From assembly GCA_008933995.1 (NCBI GenBank), contig WARS01000007.1:553230-617229 (forward strand): a DNA stretch of 64,000 nt. The letters run 5' to 3'. Position 1 is the stretch's first letter; the number at the start of each line of letters is the position of its first letter. The position numbers were made by a program, and so were the translations under genes. The notes under the pieces are model-generated. The model did not search any database, was not told the DNA's origin, and saw only the letters and a list, made by a program, of their open reading frames with translations. The stretch is from Datnioides undecimradiatus. Taxonomy: Eukaryota > Chordata > Actinopteri > Lobotiformes > Datnioididae. This document shows positions 50,001-59,821 of this stretch, piece after piece.

Positions 50001-51870
50001 CACTCGATTCTGCAGATATGCTACAGTCAGAGCCAAAGCTGATGCGAGAAACTGATCTTTATACATTACAGCAAACAAATCAGATCATAGCAGATGCGAT
50101 GCGCTACTGCAGGCCTTCATGCGCTCCATGAATAAAGCAGCCTGAAACCCGCGTCCGACCGTGAACCGGCCTGTATCTGCATTCCGGGATTGACCCGTTT
50201 CTCTCCTTCACATAAAGTGAATTATGAGGCACGCAAACAGACACGTGCAAACCCCCTTCACGAGGTGTGCAGAAGGTATTTGACATGGGTTTAATAATGA
50301 ACTGACCCACGGGCCCAGAGGCATATGGTGCCTGCTCTGAGGTGCTGTGGTTGGAGTCTGCAAGCACGGAGCTACACTGACACCTGGTGGCTGCATGCTG
50401 CTCCTCCTGCGTGAGACGGCTGAATCAGCACTGCACACCTGGTCCTTGTCCTATACCACAATATGTCAGCTTTGCAGATAAACAGTTTGGACACATCTGA
50501 GGCAGAAATCCTAATAGATAATATTTACAGGTTATAATCAGTTGTTTTATACGAGGTAACATAGAGTAAGTGTAATCATTTATAATAAGGGCTGCAGTCA
50601 TTTGTCTCATATGACACGTAGCTGTTGTGAGTGGTATTAATAACCCCTGTGCTCTTCCTGCTAACACATGCCAAAGTAAATGTTATTCAAACAATAAATT
50701 CATACAATAAATATCCATATGTGTACAATATAAACTAATTTGTATTTATCCATACAATATACACTAATTCTTCACAGTGAATTAGTACACTAACCATCCT
50801 ATTATATTAGGCAGGAAATGGGCAGGAAATGATGTAAGGTCAACGTGCAACGTCAGATGTCAATCACACCTGGCACCGACGATCGAATTTGACAAGCTTC
50901 TGGTTCAATTAAAATGTGTTCCAGCACATCCCATGATTAATTTGCACTTTTCTAAACTTCTCAACAACCATTACCTGTCTGCATTGCATTATGGGAGAAT
51001 AATATCCATCAACAACGCACACTGGCAGTTGGGAATGCGCTTTATCTGGTTGAAAAGTTGCTTCGAATAAGCGTGTTGCTTGGAGTGTGGACACTGATCT
51101 TTTCTATTTAACGTCAGCTACCATTGGACAGAGTGACACTTTATAGCTACAGGCAACTAGACTTCCTGTTGTTTCATGAACTGGGCGTACCTTTAATTAA
51201 GCAGATCTGAAAAAACGGGGGATGAATTGGAAATACAACACACTTTACGATTTCAAACCAGAATGGCGGTGAATCTCAAAATACGTTGCGGTGCTGGAAA
51301 GCGCATGTTCTTCACCCATGACTTTACACTTCACTGATGTTTTGTGGTACAAATGTGGCACCGTAACGGAGCGCAAGAAGCTCAGCCTGTGAAATAGGTC
51401 CTGAACTTATAAACCAAACCATAAAAATATATGAAAGTGGTATTCTGGCAGGTACTTTCTACCATATTTTGTCAGACAAAGTGGAATCAAACAGTGCCAG
51501 AGGACACAAAGGTAGGTAATGCTCAGGCTAAAAGGTTTGTAGAAGTGAATCAGTGCAGAGAGAAAGGCTGATAGAAAGAACGCAATGTCAAGGCGGATTG
51601 CTGCTGGTTTAGATCATTCAAGAAGCTGCAGGTTTTAAAAAGCTGCGCTGGAACACACACAGAGGACGAGGGTTTACTCACTATCGCAGTGGGAGCAGCG
51701 GCCACCACGCAGTACAGGATGAGAGGCGGGACGAAGCTGGACTCCTCGGTGCCGGGGTACGGCTTCATCAGCTCCGCGTCGTTACAGAAGAAGCCCTGCA
51801 CGTGCACGCTGAACAGGTCCGTGCACTCCATGTAGTAGGCCAACAACACCGTGCCGGACATGATGACGAG
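32263..51870 (-). CDS. plppr1: phospholipid phosphatase-related protein 1 (plppr1/PRG-3), last 6 coding exons, 5' partial
   Basis: Six-pass membrane protein of the lipid-phosphate-phosphatase superfamily that has lost catalysis; brain-enriched and linked to neurite and filopodium growth. Coding exons in transcript order: 51870-51682, 43969-43837, 40407-40157, 38735-38559, 32995-32864, 32295-32263. They join in frame to 304 residues and the stop. The match to mammalian PLPPR1 is close throughout (ECTD..VQGFFC, GTEESSFVPPLILYCV, QEKTIVTGDCCYLNPL, VFAFGLFATDIFVNAGQVVT, MYITSTIKTKSSRLAKPVLC, the C-terminus NHSASMTEVT). PLPPR3, 4 and 5 have different tails. The human protein is about 325 residues, so only about 21 N-terminal residues are missing. 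The C2 catalytic remnant reads PSKD, where I recall PSKH in mammals. Confidence 0.95.
32303..32315. repeat. poly-G run (G13)
   Basis: C13 in the plppr1 sense strand, eight bases before the last exon, serving as its pyrimidine tract. Confidence 0.9.
32537..32592. repeat. (GAAA)n-rich repeat
   Basis: GAAA units including two tandem copies of aaaagaaacagaaag, then plain GAAA, inside a plppr1 intron. Confidence 0.85.
32864..32995 (-). CDS. plppr1: plppr1 exon: end of TM6 and cytoplasmic tail
   Basis: 44 codons, phase 0 at both ends; acceptor cttcacag, donor GTACCT. It reads GICVVNNFKGVHSAAAKQKT then EDYRGLPLMTFPRVESPLET and LSAQ. The VESPLETLSAQ end is near-identical to mammals; the middle (VHSAAAKQKTEDYR) has diverged. 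Confidence 0.95.
33250..33640 (+). repeat. teleost dispersed repeat, copy 1
   Basis: Successive phrases match, in order, a motif series I recall from many percomorph sequences: accatgttagcatggtaaca, gctaattagc, cctgatggcggcgctgaatg, taaatttcatggcaccca, ttggcaatccatc, aagatatttcagtctggacc, agccacgctgctagcttgg. About 75 bases interrupt it at 33465-33540. No coding capacity. Confidence 0.55.
35813..35842. repeat. perfect 13-bp inverted repeat (hairpin)
   Basis: GATGGTGTCAGAT (35813-35825), loop CACA, then ATCTGACACCATC (35830-35842). It lies in a plppr1 intron; function unknown. Confidence 0.92.
36200..36620 (-). repeat. teleost dispersed repeat, copy 2 (opposite orientation)
   Basis: The same motif series as at 33250-33640, reversed: tagacattcatggtctctgg, aggatgatccc, ctgacatttcctctagcacc, ttgatgaaatgtcc, catcaggtccacattttaaa, tttggtttctgacc, cctgcaaaa. 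More diverged than copy 1, and interrupted. Family assignment rests on recalled motifs. Confidence 0.5.
37883..37917 (+). repeat. teleost dispersed-repeat motif
   Basis: The string catttggcagtcgcttttat, followed by ccaaagcaacgtacat, is close to the very frequent fish motif 'catttggcagacgcttttatccaaagcgacgtaca'. The limits of the element are not visible. Confidence 0.5.
38559..38735 (-). CDS. plppr1: plppr1 exon: TM5-TM6 and degenerate C3 motif
   Basis: 59 codons, phase 0 at both ends; acceptor ttttccag, donor GTGAGG. It reads MYITSTIKTKSSRLAKPVLC, then LGTLCSAFLTGLNRVSEYRN and HCSDVVAGFILGSAVALFL. The segment NRVSEYRNHCSD corresponds to the third catalytic motif of lipid phosphate phosphatases: Arg, His and Asp are present, but the leading Ser-Arg is Asn-Arg. 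The donor octamer is duplicated ten bases downstream. Confidence 0.96.
38736..40156 (-). other. plppr1: plppr1 intron
   Basis: 1,421 bases with a G15 run at 38974-38988; no coding content is recognised. Confidence 0.85.
38974..38988. repeat. poly-G run (G15)
   Basis: Homopolymer of 15 G on the plus strand in a plppr1 intron. Confidence 0.9.
40157..40407 (-). CDS. plppr1: plppr1 exon: TM3-TM4, C1 and C2 remnants
   Basis: 251 bases, phase 1 in and phase 0 out; acceptor tgccccag, donor GTGAGT. It encodes VFAFGLFATDIFVNAGQVVT, then GGLSPYFLSVCKPNYTGTEC, RFNHQFIVNGNICTGNPVVV and ENARRSFPSKDASLSVYSAV. The loop has an N-glycosylation site (NYT). The C1 position has CKPN instead of an active K..RP. 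C2 is PSKD, with codon GAC at 40195-40193 replacing the His that I recall as kept in most PLPPR proteins. A (GT)n tract sits 21 bases before the acceptor. Confidence 0.96.
40429..40481. repeat. (AC)26 microsatellite beside a plppr1 acceptor
   Basis: Uninterrupted AC run, read as (GT)n in the plppr1 sense strand, ending 21 bases from the exon at 40407. It occupies the place where a pyrimidine tract would be expected. Confidence 0.97.
42991..43055 (+). repeat. short dispersed repeat, copy A
   Basis: About 65 bases matching 55869-55933 on the same strand: aaaacctaca..ggatta, then ctcccccc, ttggcagtaagagtaatt and acacaaaca. The best part, about 36 bases, differs at roughly six positions from copy B. 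Confidence 0.6.
43837..43969 (-). CDS. plppr1: plppr1 exon: TM2 and following loop
   Basis: 133 bases, phase 0 in and phase 1 out; acceptor tgtgcag, donor GTATGG. It encodes IFIGEVSMYVMKSTREALLA, then QEKTIVTGDCCYLNPLIRRI and IRFI plus the first base of Gly. Nearly identical to mammals. Confidence 0.96.
43970..51681 (-). other. plppr1: large plppr1 intron (7.7 kb)
   Basis: 7,712 bases. It includes CA repeats (44063-44092 and, read as GT, about 44387-44415), an A-run (about 47067-47082) and a T-run (about 48487-48502). Open frames of 100-120 codons on both strands are unrecognised. Confidence 0.8.
44063..44092. repeat. (CA)n microsatellite
   Basis: About 15 CA units, roughly 95 bases upstream (sense) of the plppr1 exon at 43969. 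Confidence 0.95.
51682..51870 (-). CDS. plppr1: plppr1 exon: TM1 and first extracellular loop
   Basis: 63 codons, phase 0 at both ends; acceptor cttcttccag after a long pyrimidine tract, donor GTGAGT. It reads LVIMSGTVLLAYYMECTDLF, then SVHVQGFFCNDAELMKPYPG, TEESSFVPPLILYCVVAAAP and TAI. In mammals this exon follows one ending IPCFIFVE; that first coding exon is not found here. The frame stays open upstream (MFFFQ...) but this is intron, because it loses all similarity at the AG. Confidence 0.95.
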
Positions 51871-51912
51871 CTGGAAGAAGAACATGTTGGAGCGAGACAG
51901 GGCGACAGAGTA

Positions 51913-51972
51913 GAGGAAGTTGAAGAGGAAGAGGAGGAGGAGGAAGAGGAGGAGGAGAAGGGGGAAAGAGGG
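51913..51972. repeat. GGA/GAA purine tract
   Basis: Purine-only stretch; in the plppr1 sense strand it is the C/T tract about 40-100 bases before the TM1 exon. Confidence 0.85.
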
Positions 51973-52137
51973 ACTTGTTAGTTGTATATCCAGCGCACTG
52001 AGGGCTCCCCTCCTCGATTCACTTCCCAGATTTTGGCGTTTTTGCAGCTGAGCGCTGAGCGCCACTCCACTCCTCTATCAGCTGTGATGCGCCTGACAGG
52101 TTTTAATACAAAACAGACACAGAAAAACATCTTTCCC

Positions 52138-52172
52138 CTTCTCTCTCGCTCTCTCTCTCTCCCTCTCTCTCC
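52138..52172. repeat. (CT)n-rich tract
   Basis: CT dinucleotide run with a few interruptions. Confidence 0.85.
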
Positions 52173-52357
52173 ATCTAATGCTAACTCGTCATATACAAAC
52201 ACCCCCCCCCGCCTTCCAACCAGCACCACCATCACTTACCACCTCCTCTCCTCCCTCACCCCCTCATCCTTTCATCCCTCTAACATCATCTTTTGTCTCT
52301 GGCCTCTTTTCGCTCTCCTTCCTGAATCAGCTGCAGGCAATTTTTGTTGATGCTTTC

Positions 52358-52430
52358 TTTTTTTTTTAATATATATATATATTATATATATCAGTATATA
52401 TATATTTATTTTTTTTCTTATTTATTTATA
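52358..52430. repeat. T-run and AT-rich low-complexity tract
   Basis: T10 followed by TA repeats and TTTA units. Confidence 0.9.
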
Positions 52431-54151
52431 GTATCCTTAGTCACTGATAACGAACCAGCACTGGAATATAAAATGAAAAATGTCGCAAATGCAACGCTCT
52501 TAATGTGCTTTCTGAAAATCATCTGCATTTGTGTCATTCAGCCTGCTAATGTGCCGGTGCTGTCGACAATCCAGCCGAGCAGCTGGCACTGCGCTGGGGG
52601 TTTTTTTTATATCAAAGGAAAGTGATGAGATGCTACGGAGGCTGCCAGATAGAAGAAAGGCCCCCGTAACGTCACTGCAAAATTGGAAGGAGTGGGATAT
52701 CTTAGTCAGGCAAAAGCACTGCCAATTAACATCGGCCACGTACATGTAACACGAGAGTAAGCAGAGCTGCAGCGACTCAGCTCTTTGAGGGAAAACGTGA
52801 AGTGTGATAATAAAACTGTAGAAGGGAAGCTAACTGCGTGACTGTGTTGTGTTCTTACATGTTGAGGCATCATATACAAGTGATTACAGTACTATGAAGG
52901 GCTCCTGGTTCTTCAGACATGGCTGAGCCTGTCATTTGTAATACTTCTCTTCAACACAAGGTGTCACTATGCTCCTGCATGTATGGCTCAGCATTGTTTC
53001 AGAAAGGAGGACAGAACTGTATCCAATAACCTGCTGGGATTTTGTATTATTTGCATTTATGATCAGACTTTGTTAACGAGAACAATGAGAACAGTGAGTG
53101 TGTTTGTGAAAGAGCTCCGTGCATCTCAAGTTTAAAGTTGCGCATTTTGCTAATCTTATTTTACAAGAAGCAAATAATTTACACACATCACTAAACGGTT
53201 TGATTCACAAGAACGCGGCTTGGTGTAACACTCGCAACTCCAGCCCCAAATCCTCAAATCAAAATGAGTGGAGTACAAGCCGGCCGAGGCAAATCCGTCC
53301 AGTCATCGCAGCCGTGTGCAACAGCCTGCAGTCCCGCATGGAGGCCGGATTGTGTGCAGCTCTGGTGGCATCTGTGTTTTCCCTGCAGTTGGTATGGAAA
53401 GCACACAGCCAGAGGTGGTGCTGACACAGCAGACTGTGAGCCGTGGTTCTGCAGATCGTTCGCGAGTGAATCAGAACGCGGGGACGAACTGTATGTCACG
53501 CGGTAGCATTTTCAAACAACACGGCCATGATGCGCAGCTTGTCCTCTCTGCTGGCTCAGTGCAAATATCCTTCATTTGACGCTTTGTTTGTAACTGTGCA
53601 TCGCTGTGAAACACTCACAACCCACTGTGACTCACAACTTGTGACTTTCACTCATCAAGTCATTACGGGACCACTGATGATAATATACATATATTACACC
53701 TCAAAGAGTACAACTTGTTGCCAGACACGCAGTGTTAGCATTAGCATCCCTTACTTCACTAATGAGCCTGGTGACTGCATACTGAGATAACACAGACTGC
53801 TCCAGTTCAGACTCACTCACTTCAGAACAATCATTAAGTGCATTAATTGCGTGTCAGTGCAGCAGAAACACACTTTGAATACATTTCAGCTGCCCACTCA
53901 CATTTCCCCATGGAGACTTTACAACTGCCCAGTCTAGAGAACAAACGAATGTTCGGAGGTCAGCTAATAATATGAGAGGCGAAACTGTTTATCAGTGCTT
54001 TTAATTATTCCTTCAGTGGGTGTATCTATTTAGTTTGGCAAAGGTGCTGGCATGGCAGGAGGAAAGAAGTAGCAAACAGTTGGCATTAACTTTCAGGGCA
54101 CGTCGCAAACGGCACAAAAAGATGTAGTGTTTGATTCAGAGTCCTGCCGGC

Positions 54152-54159
54152 TGACGTCA
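54152..54159. promoter_or_regulatory. palindromic CRE (TGACGTCA)
   Basis: Perfect CREB/ATF consensus in non-coding DNA upstream of the first visible plppr1 exon. Isolated motif, so weak evidence. Confidence 0.25.
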
Positions 54160-55178
54160 GATTGTATTTATAAGATTTTTGGCAGGAAATTGGAGATAAT
54201 ATTTTTGATCATGCAGGATCCAACCTAGAATTACTGCGAAACCGTTGCAAGAGTTTACTCTCTGCTCGTGAGTTTATTCCGTTTAATTCCAAGTAGCTAT
54301 TCTACGTTATCATTTCTATTTAGCTTCATATTTGGAAACTGGTTGTATTACAGTCAATAAATAATCTGTGAAGTTGTGTAAATTGTGAGCCAACACGCTC
54401 AAACCTCTGCTAAGGGACATGTTTTTTTGCTACAAGATGTAATGTATTGCTACAGTAACTCGAAATATGAATGAAATAAATCATTATTAGCTTGTTTTCA
54501 CTACAGAGGCATCGGCCACGGCTTGATATGTTCAGCAAATTCATAAACAAATTTATTTAGTTAACTTTGCTGGAAATCATTATGAATTATGAGTGAAGAT
54601 TAGGTTAATACATTCTGCATTTTGCAGGTGTTGTGTCAGAGAAATAAAAAAGAAAAAGACCTCAGAACAGTCAAACTCTTTTGCACTTACAGTATGTGGG
54701 AGCTAGTTTGTTGCTTTACCTGCAGGCTACACTGAATATCATTTGAGCAAATCAAACAGTGTGGAGGTATGTGGTGTTCGTGCCTGAAATATAACCTTAT
54801 TTTCTAATCTAATTTCATGTTCATGTAACAATCATTTCTGCACCAGCCCAACATGACCACTGGTCCAATCCTGGCCTCCTCTCATTCCTTTCATTTTACA
54901 GGAGCGTACAGCGACCAGCTCAAAGCTTCCCCGACTCAAACCCAGCAATAAAAGTTTACTGCATCTCGTCCTGTCTCCTCCGATTAGCTGTCCGCAGCTT
55001 CCCTTCATGCTAAACAGTTTTATCCACCTTGAATCATGGAGGGTGCGTTAACCAGACTGGACAATATGGCCAGTGGGGTTCAGACCGTGAAGGCAAGAAA
55101 GCAACCGTGTTTACAGAGGAAGGAGAGAAATGTTGGCAGATCCAGGCCTGTGACAGATGGCCATGCCGAGATGTCCAG

Positions 55179-55211
55179 GTGTGTGTGTCTGTGTGTCTGT
55201 CTATGTGTGTG

Positions 55212-55248
<37 letters not shown>

Positions 55249-55250
55249 TG
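55179..55250. repeat. (GT)n microsatellite
   Basis: GT run of about 70 bases with a few interruptions (TCTGTC, GAGA). Confidence 0.95.
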
Positions 55251-55868
55251 GTCTCTATGCCAACTTTTTGAATAACACAAGGCTAGTTAGCAATATTTTA
55301 TTTTTTTTTTTTGCTTTCTCCTGTTATTACAAAGCCACCCTGCTGTAAATAACATTTTTACACAGGCCACGTGCTACTGACAGCTACTGGTCTGAGAACT
55401 CCACAGTACCTGGCTGCAGAACTAAAACTAAACACACTCACATGTAGAAATGACAAAGTTGTACAATAAATAGAAACCCCTCCTGCGTGCTCGGCCCGAC
55501 GGGCAGATTGAGGATATTTTCATGTTGTTCCGCAAACAAGTTCCAGCAGGATAATCTGCTGAAACATTATTCATAGGTCTGCTTTGAAAATATGTAAATT
55601 CCCTTCGCTTGAGGAAATGCCATGTAATACCTTGCGGGATCACATACCTGAGGATGTCGGGTTTACAAGGAAATGCCTGAAAAGGGGCAGATTAATAGGA
55701 AGGGTGCACTTTTTAACACTACCTCTGATTCATTTGTTCTGACCTTTACCTTATTTGCATTTGAAGGGGGAAAAAAAAAGTCCAAAACAAGCCTCAAGCT
55801 CACTCGCAAACAGAAACCAGGCTTATGTTGATTCTCCAGCCGGGGTTCAGCAGTGGACGGTGGAAGTC

Positions 55869-55933
55869 AAAACCTGCAGCGTGGGACCTTTGGCTCCCCC
55901 CTACTGGCAGCGAAAGGAATTACACAAACACTG
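55869..55933 (+). repeat. short dispersed repeat, copy B
   Basis: About 65 bases matching 42991-43055: aaaacctgcagcgtgggac, ctcccccctactggcagc, then gaaaggaattacacaaaca. Part of an interspersed family of unknown type; no ends or target duplications were recognised. Confidence 0.6.
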
Positions 55934-58900
55934 CAAATCAGCGACTCCACCATGCTCCTGTGGCGGGAATGTCACGCCAGGCGGCAGATTTAAAAAGCAC
56001 GTGCGCAGAGAGAAACAAGGAATAAAGAGAGATTTATCCGTTGGTGTTTGATTGTGGTGACTGGTGATTGTTTGATTGGCATGTAAAAGTTTACATTGCA
56101 GCTTTAAGCTAGGTGCCGGTATAAAGCAAGGAGCTGATCGGGCAGGTCAAGGCGATCTCGAGCTATAGTTCCAATCCTGCATTCACCACAAGTACATTCG
56201 CTCTTAGATCTTATGAAACATATTACGTCACCATCCCTCACCTCGGCTCCTTCTCCTTCTCCACACTATAAATCACAGAAAGCCGTACACAGTGAGCAGT
56301 GAGACATGACGAGTGTCATCAGGCTCCAGTGGTGTGCTTTGTTAAAGAGGCTATTGGAGGCAAGACATCCCAGTTTGATCGGACTGATCTGATCTCTATC
56401 TTCTTCCCTTTGCTGTGGTCCGTAACACTCTTAACTTCTAAATCTTACCTTTAATAAAGATAAAGAAAGATGTGCCCACAAAGAGACTGAAGGAAAAATA
56501 GTGGCGCAGCGTTAATCCCTGAAGGCCGGCCGCCATTTCTCACTTTTTCATGAGCTGGGCCTATTGTGTGACAGTTCCCCACCTGGGCAACTGTCCCATC
56601 CTCCGTAAAGCATAACCGGTGGCTCCATTATACTCCCTGCCCAGCCTGCGTCATGCTGCATTAGCTGTGTGAAGGGCAGACTGACAAGATTGGCGGTCGT
56701 AAAATGGTTCTACAAAGTTACTGCGGCATGCCATTATGCCTCTCCCTCGGAGGGTACAATTCACCTCTTCTTTGTGGCGGTGCAGCGATCTGCCCCTGTT
56801 GAGTCTGAGCATGCCACATTTCTCAATGCCTCAAACATCGCTTCAGAAGAATGGACGAGAATTTCCTACTGCCGCCACTTTTAAATCAATTACATGCAAG
56901 TCTAATACAAGGTTACATCTCCTGCTCCTTCTCCAAACATCGTTTTCTACCTAAAATTGGATCACATGAATGTTTGTAATGTTAAAGCTGAAACTCTTGG
57001 GTTCTTCACTCTCAGCAAACTTGTTTTCAGCTCTGATGACACCACCCAACAAACCCAGAAACACAAAGGTAGGTAGCAGCGAGCCAGTGGGCACGGTGGA
57101 GCATTTAGGAGTTAAAAAGCCAGACATTAAACTTCAGGAGTGGGTGGCGACCAAAAACAGAGCTAAAAGGAGAGTTAATACTCAATTTGCATTCGACACA
57201 AGGACAGAAACTAGACTCTTTACGAATGCCAGTGCTGCTCTGTGTCTGTGTCTGGATGCTGAATACTGTTCCAACACGTTCCCCATATCAATATTGCAGT
57301 TGGTCTTATGTCAGTTGGAGTTTTCAGCCTGTTACGCTGCCGCAAAGTTGCCAGAAATATCAATCAATGCAGGTTCATGAGTGTCCTGACTCCTGCCTGG
57401 TCTCCCATCAGTCACAGCTTTCTTCATTCAGACTGCTCATTTGCTTGTCCCGTTGGCGTGCTGTCGTGTCATTTCAGGAGCTGTCACTCCCTCCCACCCT
57501 CCAGTAAACCCTCTCCCTCCTCTGGCTCGCTTCAACCGCTCACCTTCCTCCAATTCCCCCTGATTAGACTCAGGGCCACTTATACCGGCACCATTCCTTC
57601 ACCCAGCTGCCAGATTGTGTTTTGGACTATGCTAAGCTACTTGCCAATGTGAGCCGCTACCTGATTCTCTGCCTGATCTCTGTTGGTCATACCTGCCTTT
57701 CTCCAACTGTTCTCTTTTGCCTGTTTAACCAGACTAAACTTCTCATAATCACCAATTGTTATGTGTCATGTTGGTGGATTTGTGCCAGCTCTGTGTCCCA
57801 GTGCATCACACGATACGTCAAAATACTCAAAGTTTTAGCTGCTACAGGCTTCACTTAGTCTGCTATGACCAGAACAGACTCTGTGCAACGTGTCACACAC
57901 TGAAAGTTACGTCAGGCACAACAATCCACATTAGATTTCAGCATGTCAAATGATTTTCTTAGCAATTCTATGTTTACCAGAGAGGAAAAGATAATCAATA
58001 TTGTTGGTTTATCTCAATGTATCTGTTTTTTCACAGAGAGCTCATCCCAGAAGTAGAAATACTTTGATAATTAGAACTATTTTGACCGAACACCAGGTAG
58101 AATCATTCAATCCAACAAGCCTTGCATAGCTTAGTTAGCTTCAACACCTTAAGTTTGGGTCAAATGGAAAAAAAACGGTGAATTACTCAGCAGTAATGAG
58201 GGCATCCATCTTCGGTTACATCCCCAGAAGTTATAAAGATCTAGCTTTATAGCAGCTTGGCACAAGAAAAGAATCCGGTGAAGGCTGACTCTTTGTCTTT
58301 CCAGTGACAAACCGCTTGCAGCACGTGCAGACATGCTGACTGTCAGGATCCCCCAGTTTTCCCATTGTTCCTGCTGATGCCTCCCGTCTTATTGCCCGTC
58401 TCCACTTTTGTCTTCTTAAAAGTTCAGTTTTTGGTTTGGCAGCTTAGAAAAACTCAGTTCTGGCTTCTTTAAGCTGTTGGCAGAGAGACGCCCACCACAC
58501 AGCAGCTTTCTGTTGTTTGCTAGCAGGGAGGAAGTACAGGAGACACCTGCAAGCATTTCAATTGGTAAATCCTTTGTGTCTTAAATCGCAATAACGTGTC
58601 CCTCACACGCGTCTTTTCCTTCTGTCTTAGTCCGTCCCACAGAGGACGCATTTAGAGACCCAGGGACGCCATGCAAGGAGATAGGAAAGGAGGAACTTTG
58701 CTTTAAGAGTAATGAGACGTGAAGTCACCTGCAGTGATGTCAGTGTCTGATCACAGCTGGATCAGCCACTGCCAGTCACCTGTCACAGCAGGGGAGACGA
58801 CTGATGTGTCTGCACTGTGTCCGTACGAATAAAGACACACAGATCTCAGAGGCAGCTGTCTGCTGTTTAACAAACACCTGCACATGGATCCGTACCGTGC

Positions 58901-59802
58901 CCTGCTCAGAGGCACTATGGCTTTATATTACTGATTCATAACTTTCATCGATATGCTGATCGTGAGTTTTTTACTGAAAAATGATATGATCATATATATA
59001 ATCTTGAGCTTAACCTGTTATCTGTCCGTAGTATCAAACTCCAAAGATATGACACATAACATATACGTGACATGTAAGATTAGTCCGATCAGCTGCAGCA
59101 TCCAATCAATAACTGATATTAAGTTACAGGGTAGTGACTCCCCTGAAGGATCCTCTCACTTTTCATCCCTCATGGCTCCTCAGATCTCTCCTCGCTCCTC
59201 GGAGCAGACAGAAGAGACTCCAAGCAGATACTCCCAGTTCGAGCAAGACCGGAGGAGCAAGGAAATGTAAAATAGGAGACATGAGATGCAGAAAAAGTCA
59301 ATGAAGATCGATAAGTTGTTCATTTATCCTCAATATTAGCCACTATTAGCAAACTATGGATCTAAAGTAATGTGGAAATTAAAACTGTTGACCTCAATTC
59401 AATAGATTTCAGCCTTAAAATGTGGCTGCAGTGTTTGAAAAGTAACTTTAGTCCCACTTTATCTCATTAATAAATAGGATCAGTTATAAACTGTATAGTT
59501 TAAGACAAACGACTGATAGATATGTTTGTATTTTTGCAGATTTGCGTAATTAGTTTCTACACAGCCACGCTCTCTCTAATAAAAATCCAAGCCTAATTAA
59601 ATTTCTACCCACTCCCCCTCTTCCCCAGCCCTCCCAGCCTCCCCCTCCTCTTCGTCTCCTTCGCTCTAAAATCTTGTTACTGTCAGTCCCGCCGTGCGCC
59701 TCCTCCCTCTCTCACACTATGAAAACAACCAGGAAAATGTTATATAAATCCAACACCAAGTCCTAGATTTTCATTTCACTGTCATGTTGCGTTAGTAGAC
59801 TG

Positions 59803-59821
59803 GAAAAAAAAAAAAAAAAAA
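59803..59821. repeat. poly-A run
   Basis: About 19 A; no element body is recognised next to it. Confidence 0.9.

Noticed and set aside
51871-52065. Extra N-terminal residues in frame before the plppr1 TM1 exon
   Set aside because: They are low-complexity Leu/Phe encoded by the C/T tract; similarity to PLPPR1 begins at the acceptor.
55029-55271. Open frame running into the GT repeat, with a possible donor at its edge
   Set aside because: The peptide is unrecognised, and the 'donor' is the start of the microsatellite itself.
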